Part shown: positions 12,621 through 24,361 of the stretch, one piece after another | How the letters are laid out: the number at the start of each line of letters is the position of its first letter | How positions within the stretch are numbered: the stretch's first letter is position 1 | Assembly: GCF_963676685.1 (NCBI RefSeq) | Contig: NC_092356.1 | Location: 1-64,000 of the forward strand | From: Mytilus edulis | Lineage: Eukaryota > Mollusca > Bivalvia > Mytilida > Mytilidae | DNA length: 64,000 nt | Direction of reading: 5' to 3' | Position numbers and translations under genes: made by a program | The notes under the pieces: model-generated | The model's input: the letters and a program-made list of their open reading frames with translations, nothing else | Database searches by the model: none | What the model was told of the DNA's origin: nothing

Positions 12621-12739
12621 TCAAATAATTAAGACGTCTGGCAAGACTATTTTTATTTTTTATCTGAGACGGCCAGTAGGTAGCTTAAGGCGTCCAAGAA
12701 AAAAATTTAAATAGCCTTGCCAGACATCATAATTATTTG
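12621..12739. mobile_element. Palindromic MITE, copy 2 of 3
   Basis: Ends CAAATAATTAAGACGTCTGG and CCAGACATCATAATTATTTG are inverted copies; the core has GCAAGACTATTTT and AAATAGCCTTGC arms. Same family as the elements on either side. Confidence 0.6.
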
Positions 12740-12782
12740 GACTAGGTCTGTAATTTAGCAGTTCATGTTCAGATATAATTGT

Positions 12783-12875
12783 AACCTCTTACAAGGCTAC
12801 ATGAAGCTATTTCGTTTTTCGCAGGAAGGCTCAAAGCTAAAATAAAATAGCCTTGCAAGATGTCTTAATTTTTTA
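12783..12875. mobile_element. Palindromic MITE, copy 3 of 3 (degenerate)
   Basis: CTTACAAGGCTACATGAAGC is followed by AAAATAGCCTTGCAAGATGT, with the same GGCTATTT/AAATAGCC arms as its two neighbours but more decayed ends. Confidence 0.45.
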
Positions 12876-13477
12876 GACTAAGAATAGACCAATTTGCTAT
12901 TATTATTGTGTGCAATATAGATAAAGACTGAGAAAGCATTGTCCACTTGAATGTTTCGTACATGTACATGTATCTAATAAGGCGCTGTATCTTGTAATTA
13001 TTTGGAATAGAGGAAGTACACTTTACACCGGAGTTGAATTTCTTTAATATACATGTAAATACCATTGATTTCATCATATGTCTAATATAATTCATTATCA
13101 CAAACTCCATTGTCTGACATTCTTTGTATTTCACAAGTCTTAATATATCAGTGATTTTCCTAATCTTTTTCAAATGGGACCTGGAGTGCCCTGGACACTT
13201 AAATTTATGCTAATAAAAGGAACCCTGAACACGTAATCTGGAGCTCTACCACATACATGTATGATGTACACTTGATCACCCGCTCCCAAAACAGACCCAG
13301 GGCGAACAGACCAGATAGGCGGAAACCCCCAAGGCCAAAACTCTACTCCCACCATTTAATCAATGTGAAGTCCATATTATAGTGTCTTCTGCTTAAAGTG
13401 CTGTTGGTATTGTCATGATTGTTCAACTTAAATTTTAGGGTCAATTTTGTGCAACATTTTCCTTTTTTTTTAACCTA

Positions 13478-13560
13478 AAATTGAGAATTGAAATGGGAAA
13501 TGTGTCAAAGAGACAGCAACCCAACCATAGAACAGACAATAGCAGAAGGTCAACAACTTG
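13478..13560 (+). repeat. Fragment of the GAATGGAAATGGGGAATGTG repeat
   Basis: GAGAATTGAAATGGGAAATG, then AAAGAGACAGCAACCCAACC, matches the first ~80 bases of the repeat seen complete at 48951-49286 and inverted at 53490-53843. Only the start is present. Confidence 0.65.
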
Positions 13561-14485
13561 TTTTCGTGTTTAGACGTTTTATCTTTCTATGTTTCGTGTT
13601 TGGTACGATGTGTGCTTCATATTTTCCCTTATTTCATTATTTATTTTCCCTGTTTCCTGTCATACTCTTAAATTTCTCGTGCTTGTCAAAAAAAGTTTTA
13701 TATATCTATTTAATATTTATTATGGTCCATGTACATGATGTATTGTTATATACCTAATTTTTTTATAAATAAGTGTTGCTAGTTCACAGTCTTGTATCTG
13801 TATCATTCTTGAACTGGAAAGGGTTTTTCCGTATCCAGCATGATTTTAACTCTCTCTTTTCTTGGCGATGTGGGTAGCAGTTGTTATTTTATATTGAGAG
13901 CAAAATATTAGAACAAAAGCTATATTATTTGTGTTTATTTGTGTCCTTTGAATTTAAAAGTCCCCAACGGATACAAAAAAGAACTATAAATAGATAGCAA
14001 TGTTTAAAATCAGATGCAATTCAAGAAGGTTTAAAAGTGACAGCAAGTCTTTATGTCCATTAAAAATGACTGCAGTCAGCTTGTTATTTTCTGTGAAACA
14101 ATGTACCGGTATGTTTCTGCTTTTTTTCCCCTAGTGTTTCCATGTTTTATAAACACAAAGTCCAAATAATATTATTATTTCTTAAAAGGCTTTGTTGAGA
14201 TTAACTGGAATGCCTTCCTCATGTTCCCATCTATGAGTCATATTAGTCTGTTATTGCATGTATTGCTTCTTTCAATTTTTTTGCTGCAATTCCTTTCTGA
14301 TAATGGATTTTGCCATTCATAGTATGAAATTTATTAGTACATGTATTAGGCAAACACAATATATGTCTGTTTAAGGTTACATACATCAAATAAATAGGGT
14401 AGGTAGGTCGGTATTTCCATTTTATTTTATTTTTTCATTTTAATTTTTTGGCATAATTTTAAAGTCATGCGGTTTTATCTTTTTT
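13561..14485. other. No gene recognised
   Basis: AT-rich sequence. The open frame at 13488-13757 begins inside a repeat and is hydrophobic and compositionally random, so it is not called. Confidence 0.55.
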
Positions 14486-14584
14486 CTGGATTTACATTTA
14501 TCAGGAACACTCATCTTTGTACTTATACATCTTTGGATTTAAATGTTTGGCTTTGATGAGTGTTCCTGATAAAGGTAAATCCAG
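14486..14584. repeat. Long hairpin, 30-bp arms
   Basis: CTGGATTTACATTTATCAGG at 14486 continues to 14515 and is matched at 29 of 30 positions by the inverted arm at 14555-14584, with a ~39-base loop. The right arm continues into GCACTTTGGACGCATGAAAT and ATTATTAAACGTGTTG, a phrase I associate with interspersed mussel repeats. Probably the terminus of a MITE. Confidence 0.75.
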
Positions 14585-15367
14585 AAAAGCACTTTGGACG
14601 CATGAAATTATTAAACGTGTTGTTATCACTTTTTCATGCTCTTTATTTTAAAACTAAAGTATATTATTACAAGGTCTCCTGAGAATTACAGGACTGAGGT
14701 TACAGTATGCCATTCAAGCTTTGATGAAATATAAAGTAATGGTTTGAATTTGGGATCCTTATTATAGACAGGTAAATTGTTTATCCTGCAATTATCTAAC
14801 TATTTATGTTCTTTTTCACGGGTTCAACCGAACATGAAGCATTTCTTTTCTATACAAGGCTTAATAACACAAAACACATATATACTATGGGATGTAGGTT
14901 TGCAGCATCCAGTCTTTTAATAATACATTCGGAACATAATAACATGTGGAAAAAACAAAATAGAATGGCAGGTGTTGCGCCAAAAAACGGTCCTTATCAC
15001 ATTCTCTTCACCTGTTCACTAGAAGTATGATCAACAGCCTGAACAATCTACAAAATATAATTACAAAAATTAGAAACAATTCGCAACTTTGGAAGTATAC
15101 ATGTGCATCTATTGAATTGTACAAGTCTATAAGAATAATCTTAATATACGTGTAAAGACAGTACCTATAGAGCAACAAGTGTTTTTTAAACAAAAACAAA
15201 ATAAAAGTCAAACAGATCTTAACAGCAATTGAATTAAACGTGTAGACTGATTGAATGCAAACCGTCGAATGATTTAATTCCCGCTTAAGTCACCCGTGCA
15301 AATTACTACGCATAACGGTATTCGTTAAGCCTTATAACGAAAAGAAATTTATTGTACAATGAGACGA

Positions 15368-15610
15368 CTCTCCTCAAAAGTCCAAGTAAAACAGAAATTA
15401 AAAACTATAGGTCACCATTTAGGCATTATGGCCTTCAACAATGAGAAAAACACATAAAAGGCCCCAAATCATAAATGTTAATAAACATGTTGAAGGAGAA
15501 AACTAATGGCCTAATTTATGTGGACAAAAAAAAATGAATGAACAAACAAACAAACAACAGCAACAAACAACAAGTGCTTAATTACAGACACAAACATACA
15601 GAATGTGGTG
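15368..15610 (+). repeat. Mussel interspersed repeat, CATACCACATCTTC family (plus orientation)
   Basis: AACTATAGGTCACCATTTAG, GGCCTTCAACAATGAG, AAAGGCCCC and CTAATGGCCTAATTTATG occur in the same order, in reverse complement, in the copies at 40650-40920, 42250-42600, 54280-54525 and 57020-57235. Probably a SINE or small non-autonomous element. Confidence 0.7.
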
Positions 15611-18600
15611 GGGTTAAAGTTGATTGTTTAACGGTTTAAATATGTTAGCAAGCCAGGCTTTTCTTCCTGTTCTTATAATACATGTACGTGCAAATAAATT
15701 TCTGTTTTCTTACATCGTGAGAAGATTGTATGATGTAAATTTAGAACTTTATACATGTTATATGGCAATGATTTTAAAAGGCAACTTTGAATACAAAATG
15801 TTTTCATTTTTATAAGAACTGACGTTCTGAAATCTATACATGCATGACACATAAGTAACTGTACAAGTATGTAGATATTTTCTGAAATAGCAATTATAAA
15901 TATCACAATTTTCCATTCTTCAAGAATTGTAATACAATAAGTAATGTACCCAATATAAATCATGATAATTTCTTAATTAAAAATGAAGTGTCTGTACCAG
16001 CAATAATATTTATTAACACAGACATGACAGATACACCTATAATAATATACTGAACTTGCTGGCTAAAATTTCTTGTGGATTACTGATATTGATCATGTTG
16101 ATATTGAAGTATTCCTGTCATTGTTCACATTTGGAAAAGGAGATATAAGTACATAAATTTAAATATTTATTACATAGTGCGCTTTTTTTTAAATGTGTGT
16201 GGAAAATTTATTTTTTGTTCAAATGTTGAATGAAGACATTTATATACTACAGGTAAAAAAGGATGGGAATTATTTTGTTAGCATTTTAATTGTACCTTTT
16301 TGAAGAAGTATGTTTGCACTAACTTTTGATTACTTTTTTCATTTTGAAAATTTCATTTGATATATACATTGTACATGTATTATATTTGGATTTTTATATT
16401 TCAGGGATAAAGACCTTAGACCTGCAGTCAGACACCAGTTAAAAGTTACTTATAACTCATCATGGCCATTATCATGATTATGGAAGATTTGATTAAAATT
16501 TGTTTAGAAAGCTACCAAATATATCCGTGAAAAATAGAAAAAAGGCAGCATTTCTACATAATGTACCGTACTAAGCAGAAGCATTGAATGTTTCAAGACC
16601 AAATGAATTGGAATTTAGTGTTTTGATGCTGAAAAAAACGAGGAATATTAATTTTCATCATTATTGAAGTTGATTTTTTTACCTCAGTTAAAATGAATTC
16701 CAAATATACATGATATCAGCAGTTCGGAGATTTGTGAATATTCTTAGAATAGGAGCTTCAAAAAGGATTTCAGTTAAAAAAATTGTATTTCATGGATGTA
16801 AAAAATGTAATTTGTTGTCTCTTTCATGAAATATATAAAAAAAATCTGCAATATCTAACCAAGACGAGTGAGAGATCTACAAATAGACATGCTATTCAGT
16901 TGAATTGTAAACATGATAAAGAGGAATTTTGAAATATTCATTTATAAGACTTATATGAGTGTTTTGTTATTTTTATGGCGATTACAGGCAATTCTATATA
17001 AATATTAATCATACCAGTAAACCTACAGATATGTACATTTTCATGAGATATGTACATGTATGCATGCAATTCACTGATGCACCACTAATGGAAGTGCATG
17101 TACATGTAATAATAAAAGTAAGAATATGACATATGATTGCCAATGAATCAACTCTCCATCAGGGAACAAATAGTCCTATACATGTACATTTATGTATTGG
17201 CCACCAGAGAACAAGAAAATCATAATTTGTCATTATTTATATTTCAATCTCATTTCATAACACACAAACTACAGGTTTACAAAAGGTTCAAAAGCATAAT
17301 AAAGTGTTTTGATTGCAGTTGTTGGTCATATTGATGTTTGCCTTCAATACTGAGCAAGACCTCTGTACAAGACTACAAGTGTAACAGCCACACAATGTTT
17401 GAACCAAAAAAAAGGGGTATTTTTCTTTGTTTGCATTTATATCATGTAGCTGCTATTTTGTACATATGTACATTTACATACATGTTCATGTGTATCTAAC
17501 TTTTCTACAGGTACATGTATACTTGGAAATCGGAATTATATTATATTTGTCCTGTCCCCTATATCATGATTCATTCATTTGATTACCACTTTGTATACAA
17601 TGTATACATGTATGGCAATGAGACATCATTCCCAACACACAGACAGAAATTACTTCTTATTTTAAATTTACATGTATCATATGTATGTACATAGTACAGA
17701 CTGTACAGCTAGAATTTGATACAAAAATAAGATGATGTGGTATAATTGCCAATGAAGTTTTGATTAACAATTACAATTAAGTTGTGTTACTTTTGTGATT
17801 GGGTCAGGTAAAGATTTACCCATGATTTTTGGTAGGCAGTAGTTTTATAAGCGTTTACATGTACATACATTTACATTTTTACTTTCCTATACTGACTTTT
17901 TTGTCCTGTCCCCTATATCATGATTCATTCATCTGAAACTTTTGGATTTTGTATATGTAAAACAATTTATTAAGTTTGTCATTAATGTATTTTTATATAT
18001 ACTACCTACCTACATGTCCTTATTATGCCCGGGGGCACATAGGGCAAGGTTATATATACTGGTACATAGAATTTCTTTTATTCTGACAAAAAAATGGCTC
18101 CAATCTCAGCAATGAAAACACGATTGATCATGTTGATTGTGCTGAATGTCACGTAAGCACATGCAGCTATTTCTTGGCTGTCCATTTGTATTGGTGGCCA
18201 CTTTGTACAGTAGGCAGGATTTTAATACGAAATGAGCGACATAAAAAATAGGTCACTATTTCCAACGTCATGGTAAAAATGTATACTTTTAAAACTTTTA
18301 AAAATGTTAGAATAAGTAAAATTTTGCTCCAAATGGCAATGAATGGGTTGAAAAGGAATATTCTGTCCAACAAAATACAGGAAATACAGGAAATACCAAG
18401 GGACATAAAAAAAAAAAGCAAGCCATACAAAAATAACTAGCCTGACAACTGTTGAAAATCCAACATTTAGAGGCAAAACAAAATCACCCTGCGTATGCCC
18501 CCCCCCCCCCCATGAGAATAAATTCAAAAAGACCTCCCAATCATGATTAACAAATTGATACCAGTCACACTTGATTAACAGCAGATATTCAACAAGTAAA

Positions 18601-19652
18601 ATTTGAATATTTTTATGCAGGTAGGTTATTTTATTTAAATTTTAAAATTACCAATGACACACCGATCAAACAAAAAAATAATGAATTTCTGAATTCTTTA
18701 TGAAAATGCAATTTTTTCAGTAAAATGTTAATGGTTTACAATACACAAACACTAGAAGAGACATAGTAGGGTAATCTATTAATTCATATGAACTCGCACT
18801 TGTGAAATCAGAGCTATACAAGCACCCTATGCAGATGCCGAATTTGAACAAAAAAAAGGGGGAGGGCTGCGTGCGCCAACACTAATCGACGTTTGGAGTG
18901 CTACACATAAACATAATAATGACCTGAATAATTCTGAATTTGTTTCCTTCAAATGATTAAGCAAGCAATAAGAGCATATTTGTTTATTCGCTCAATTATA
19001 TTATTACATAAAACGCCGGTGAAAACAAAATATACACATAGTTTTTCCGGCAGCCGATCCGACTATTACAGGGTCTTTCAAGCGCTTTTTACTTGCATTT
19101 CATGGCGATTATGTTACTACACGTTAAATTAATTGAAAAGTGCAGGTACAAGAGCTATCCCAACCCACTACATTCTGGTATTGGTAGAAAGGCCACATTG
19201 CATATTTTTCAAAAAGTGCTGCTACTATAGTTATATAGCGTTCGTGTAAAGGAAATTTTACAACCCGAAGTGCCAAAAAGTCAATAAATCGATAAAATTC
19301 TCCATGTTTTATTGTTTTTTATTTACAAAACATCTAATAAAAAACTAGTAGCAGCACTTTCCAAGTAAAACAAGTTATGCCGATTACAGGGAGACCAAAT
19401 CAGGGTGATCCGATTTCATCTTCAACCTGCACTTTTGACTTTTTTGGAAAATGTCGTTACTTTCAGTTTGAAGTCACGTGACACTAGTGTATTTATATTT
19501 TTCTAAAAATAAAAGTTTGGAATGTAAATAAGAATAGACCCTTTTCCATCCGTTTACTCCTTTGACGTGTATTTTGACTTTTAGACAGAGAAAAACATCT
19601 CTGAGTTCAATATGATGTTTCTTTTGTATAAAAATGGGAAATTTCTTGAAAT
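15611..19652. other. Long gene-poor stretch with TACATGTA-rich DNA
   Basis: No convincing gene on either strand. TACATGTA, GTACATGTA and related palindromic words are frequent, notably at 16370, 17030-17110, 17455-17520, 17580-17700 and 17855. A 35-bp phrase TTTGTCCTGTCCCCTATATC is repeated near 17548 and 17900. A run of 14 C lies at 18498-18511. Near 18840 is an A-run followed by GGGGGAGGG. Confidence 0.55.
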
Positions 19653-19718
19653 GCCCTTAACATCGCTGCGAGCATTGACAGGGCAAGAAGAACCGATGAT
19701 GGTGGTATTTCTATAACA
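19653..19718 (+). pseudogene. Tyrosine-recombinase-like family, copy 2: short exon before the array intron
   Basis: Codons from 19653 to a perfect GTAAGT donor at 19719 read ALNIAASIDRARRTDDGGIS and IT. The corresponding exon end in copy 4 (up to 39035) reads MAKETEDGGAGVT. Both join in phase 0 to an exon starting V-A-x-x-K-T, at 20413 and 40038. The upstream part with the Arg box is not readable here, and a stop lies just before in this frame. This is either a decayed exon or one with a frameshift near 19650. Confidence 0.55.
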
Positions 19719-19929
19719 GTAAGTAAATCTTATATCCTGTTGAGAATGAATGAAAGCATTTCATGGCTAATAAATCAACAATGAAAACATGACGCGGGAA
19801 AAGTTTTCATAAGGACCATCACAGTAAATAATCAATGATGATGCGTCTATCAAGGTTAATAAAATCCTAATAAGTGTTAAAAAAAATGTCTTTTCTGCGT
19901 ATGCATATTTCAAAAAAATGTTTACTTTA

Positions 19930-20360
19930 CAATGTAGCCAATTCACGCATTATTGTTGCCAATTAACGCAATAATGTTGCCATTTCACGCAAACGTGTTG
20001 CCAATTAACGCTATAATGAAACATTTCACGCAAACATGTTGCCAATTAACGAAGCGGTAATTGAATACATTCATGCGGTAATTTGGTAAAAATATGCGTT
20101 AAATTGTTACACAGTAGCCATTTACCGCAACTTTAACGCTGCGATAATTGAATACAATCCGGCGTTAATTGGATACATGTTTGCGGTCAATGGGCACATT
20201 GTAACCATTTAACGCAAATAGGTGACCATTTAACGCTGCGGTAATTAAATACAGTCATGCGTTAATTCAATACATTGTTGCGGTAAATGAGTACATTGTT
20301 ACCATTAAACGCAAATGTGTGACCAATTAACGCAGTGATAATTGGATACATAAATGCTTT
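19930..20360. repeat. Intronic AATTAACGC / GCGGTAATT minisatellite (array 1)
   Basis: Units such as TTGCCAATTAACGCAATAAT and GTAGCCATTTACCGCAA alternate with their reverse complements (GCGGTAATTGAATACA, TGCGGTAAATGAGTACA). It fills the intron between the donor at 19719 and the acceptor at 20412. The same vocabulary recurs at 23690-24310, 32200-32660, 39160-40000 and 41230-41310. Confidence 0.85.
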
Positions 20361-20412
20361 AACGGACTGCACATAAGTTATAATAGTGTATTGGTTGTTA
20401 CATCTATTTCAG

Positions 20413-21103
20413 GTGGCCCAACTCAAGACGCAGGAAGGCGGTCCAGCTGTTATGCATGTCAATGCAAAACTCTATGGATTTCTGAAAGATAATATTCAAA
20501 TGCTAAAAATTATCCCAGGTGATCCGGTTGCAAAGGAGCAAAGTATCTTTACCACATTCCCCAAGAGTGTTGGTACAGTGTCTTTATTGCAGAGTTCTCA
20601 GGTAAACAAAGGCATACAGCGGGTATGGGACCAGGGTCCAGTCAACAAAACTATAACTGTCAATCGCCTAAGAAAGGCCACCTCGACAGCAGTGAGGACC
20701 CAAATTCCCGCTGGTAGAGAAATCCTCGCTCGACGCGCTCTACCAGCACAGAGAACTAGCGGTTCCCGTTACAAACATGATAGCTGCGGTCATGGAAGGA
20801 AATCAAACGCAGTTGACTAAGATCCAAAACGCAATGAACAGTGACAATCAAGTGGTGCATGATATAATGCAGGGAAAGGGAAGTGATCTTGGGAACATTA
20901 CGAAGTCGATTCACTGGCCCAAAGATGACACTGACAACGATTCGACAGGTACCATTGAGTATGATATACCCGATAACATCAAACAATAAAGTGAAAACGA
21001 ATTAGAAAACATGAACACGTCCGGAAAGAGTCATGAAGAATGTGAAGTAAAACAGAAGAAGTCTCATGGCACTCTTGGATTAGCCAAAGAAGCTACAGTT
21101 TGA
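20413..21103 (+). pseudogene. Tyrosine-recombinase-like family, copy 2: catalytic exon
   Basis: The exon begins after TTTCAG at 20412; the open frame extends back to 20386 only by intron read-through. It opens VAQLKTQEGGPAVMHVN, matching the beta-hairpin that holds the catalytic Lys in tyrosine recombinases. It then has SSQVNKGIQRVWDQGPVN and a box NRLRKATSTAVR, where Arg 20671-20673 fits the second catalytic Arg; the HxxR His is Asn here. Between about 20731 and 20745 a small deletion and frameshift removes the HM.H segment. The reading then continues as LYQHRELAVPVTNMI in another frame and reaches SIHWP (20906-20920). A TAA at 20987 is followed by an open acidic and Lys-rich tail to TGA at 21101. 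Unlikely to be active. Confidence 0.65.
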
Positions 21104-21660
21104 GCCCAAAACGCCCCTAACCCTGTCCCCGAAAATGGGGGGTGGGGTGGGGTATCAAAAATAGACAGTCTCAGTCACATACTAGTAAGGGGGTATACCA
21201 GGACAACGATCATAATTCTTATGTAGATTTTCCACTAAGTTAGTTTTGTATTTCTTAAGATATCGCTCTGAAATTTTTACTCAAAGTTTGTCACTAGGCT
21301 AATTCCATTTGTGCCAAATATCGTCAAAACCTTATCTCTATTTTTATTTTTTTTTTTTTTTTTTCGTTTTCTCGGTATGACAGTCCAAATAGCGGGAAAG
21401 GCTACTTTACCTTTCTAAAGAGAAAATAAGTATGACTGAATTTATTTTCTATTTCAGTCGTTATATTGTCTATAGGCTACCTCAGAACTCCAGATTTTAA
21501 GTTACTCGGTCGAGCACAAAATGCAACGTTTACGTCCGTCCGTCCGTTGATTAAAATATTTTTTTCATTTCATATCATCAAGAATGCCTGAACGACTCTA
21601 CATTCATCAAATAATGGGCGGCTTCCCAAGACTGAACAAGGCATATTTGATTATTGTAAT
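21104..21660. other. No gene; simple-sequence tracts
   Basis: Holds CCCCTAACCCTG with GGGGGGTGGGGTGGGG near 21115-21150, a T-run at about 21347-21364, and a CGTCCGTCCGTCCG stretch at 21534. Nothing coding is seen. Confidence 0.6.
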
Positions 21661-21664
21661 GTTC

Positions 21665-23060
21665 GACATCAGATATCAAAATAAATAAAGGCAACAGTAG
21701 TATACCGCTGTTCAAACTTATAAATCCATGGACAAAAAACAAAATCGGGGTAACAAACTAAAACTGAGGGAAACGCATAAATATAAGAGGGGAACAACGA
21801 CACAACACTACAATGTAACACACACAGAAACGGACCAAGCATCAGACAAAAACCCACGAGAATAACAAATATAACATCAAAATCAAATACATGAATTAGG
21901 GATAGACAAGTACCGTGACACGTCTTATCGCAATGTCAATTTACACTCAAAAATAAGAGAAAACAAACGACGCAACATTAAATTGTAACACACACAGAAA
22001 CGAACTATAATATAACAATGGCCATATTCCTGACTTGGTACAGGACATTTTTAAAGGAAAAAATGGTGGGTTGAACCTGGTTTTGTGGCATGCCAAACCT
22101 CGCACTTTAAGTGCAATGTTAAATATAACATTAAAATGACAACATAATATTACAGGACTACAATACAAATAAATAGGAGAACGTATTAGACAAAGAAACA
22201 CATGATTAATGAATAAAAAAAGCATCAGGTTTAAAATTTAATACGCCAAAAACGCGCCTCGTCCACACAAGACTCCCCAGTGACGCCCAGATATTAAAGA
22301 TCGAAAGCGAAAAAAAAAGTACAAAGTTGTACAGCACTGAAGATCAAAAGTTGAAAAAGGTTGTGTCAAATACGGCTAAGATTTTATGTTTGGGATAAGA
22401 ACATCCTTATTATTTAGAACAAATAATGCTATTGCAAACAGTAAATTTTATCAAATGAATATAACAGATATACATAATGAAACTGAAGTATTAACTCATA
22501 TAAAACAAACACGATTACATAATGAAAGACCAACACAGAATAGACACACCCGACTGAGTCCAGGCCTCAACGCAGTAAATTATGAAATTGACGTCACATA
22601 CGATGGTGAAAAGGCATTAAAAATTACGTCACATTTGAATAATTATATGAAATTTCTGAAACAGCAGAAAAATGACGTCACATATGAAAAACTATATCTC
22701 AAAAGTAAGATAGAATTAGGATTGATTAAAGATTAAAATAGAACTAAATACTGATATTGCATTTAAACACAATGCATATTGCAATACTTATTAATAGCAA
22801 TTAACTATAATATACATATGTGCAGTATGTTATGAATCCAACTTCAAACGTAAATTATCGTACAGATTACGTAGACCAAAATTAAACTTAATAAATGACG
22901 GCGGTGATTAATTTTTCGTTCCATAACACATAAATATAATAGAAAAGACGTCAACACATTTGACAAAATCCGAAGAGAATTACAAATAAAACATTAAACA
23001 TTTAAACTAAATACATGAATTTGGGATAGACAAGTACCGTAACCCGTCTTATAGTAATGC
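21665..23060. repeat. Composite mussel repeat block, copy A
   Basis: A run of about 1.4 kb that is homologous, in the same order and orientation, to 51955-53040. Shared landmarks are GGCAACAGTAGTATACCG, AAACTAAAACTGAGGGAAAC, CCTGACTTGGTACAGGACAT, GGTTGAACCTGGTTTTGTGG, GCAAACAGTAAATTTTAT and TTTGGGATAGACAAGTACCG. The last phrase is also internally repeated near 21897. The 116-codon open frame at 22386-22736 is damaged in the second copy (stops) and is not called as a gene. Confidence 0.75.
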
Positions 23061-23402
23061 AAATTCACACTCAGCAAAACAGTCACAATCGGGAATAAGT
23101 CACGTTTGGTAATTAAAAGATTAGACGACATAATGACAAACCACAATCTACCATGTGGTAAAAATGTCCTTAGCTAGTTTGGTTAAAGACACATCGTATG
23201 GATCCACCAATTCGTGATGGTGTCCATAAAATTTACGGAGTGTCAATTTTAATCTGTCCTCCTCATACTTTTGTTGGAGTAAACGTAAATTTGGCATTAT
23301 TTTGTTAAATTTATCCTTTTGTAAATTGAACTATACCTTGTGACAATCTTTTTTTTCTTTTTTTTCTCATTTTATTTAGTTCACTTTCTTATTTTATTTA
23401 GT

Positions 23403-23452
23403 TCAGAGGCTATAAAGAAAAGAAAAAGAAGATAAAGGGGAAAAGAATTAAA
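23403..23452 (+). other. Possible small exon before intron array 2
   Basis: An AG at about 23404 and a good GTAAGT donor at about 23456 bound a Lys-rich stretch. By position it matches the exon at 31956-32021, which also precedes an array-bearing intron. Weak on its own. Confidence 0.25.
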
Positions 23453-23689
23453 TCGTAAGTTCCTTTTATCATGAGTGTTTCTGTGCAATTTCATAATCAA
23501 GAAAACTGTATCAGTTTTAAATCATAATTGCATGTAAAGGGTCAAAACTATCAAAAACATCAAAATATATTTTCAAGTTAGAAAAAAACATTACTATTTT
23601 ACTCATATATGAATATAATTTTGAAGTAATAGTTCACAGTATCAAAACATCCGTTAATGTTAGTCATTCCAACCTTAAAACATAAAAAA

Positions 23690-24310
23690 ATATGTATCCA
23701 TGTTAGCTATTGTTGTCATTATTGTAGCCATTTACCGCAATAATGTAGTAATTTACCGCAAAATGAAACCATTTACCACAGAAAATGTAGTCAATTACCG
23801 CAAGATGTAGTTATTTACCGCAGGAAAGTAGCCAACTACCACAAGCGAGTATCCATATACCGCTGTGGTAGTCGGCTACATACTTGCGGTAGTAGGCGAC
23901 ATATTTGAGATAAACGGCTACTTTCCTGCGGTAATAGACTACATTTTGTGTGGTAAATGGTTACATATTGCGAAAAATTACATTATTGCGGTAACAAGGC
24001 TACCATGTATCTATTACCACAATGATGTAGCCGTCTACCACAGCGGTATATGGCTACTTAAATGCGGTAATGGATACATTGTAGTCTTTACCGCAATTAT
24101 GTAGCCGATTACCGCAGGTGGTGATTGGCTTCTTATACGCGGTAAAGGCTTCATTGTAGCCATTACCGCAATGATGTAGTCGTTTACCACACCTCAGTAG
24201 CCATATACCGCGAATCAGGTAGCCAATTACCGCAAAAAAGTAACCAAATACCGCAAGAAAGTAACCAAATACCGCAAGAAAGTAGCCAAATACCACAAAA
24301 AATGTAGCCA
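23690..24310. repeat. Intronic GTAGCCATTTACCGCA minisatellite (array 2)
   Basis: The clearest example. Units such as ATGTAGCCATTTACCGCAA run forward from about 23720 to 23860, inverted (GCGGTAATAGACTACATT) to about 24000, then alternate in shorter blocks, and end forward (AAAGTAGCCAAATACCGCAAG) to 24310. Long inverted blocks mean the transcript could fold into large stems. It ends about 50 bases before the acceptor at 24361. Confidence 0.9.
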
Positions 24311-24361
24311 TTTAGTTCAGTCTATAGGACAATAGCTTACATAAATCTTCATGTTTTTCAG

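Noticed and set aside
18222..18527. 101-codon minus-strand frame
   Set aside because: Begins in a poly-C tract and is a mixture of random hydrophobic residues without domain or splice context.
22386..22736. 116-codon open frame
   Set aside because: Lies in a repeat block whose second copy (near 52480-52690) is full of stops and deletions; no domain seen.
23690..24310. CRISPR-like spacing of short repeats
   Set aside because: Units are imperfect, occur in both orientations, have no unique spacers, and the DNA is eukaryotic.
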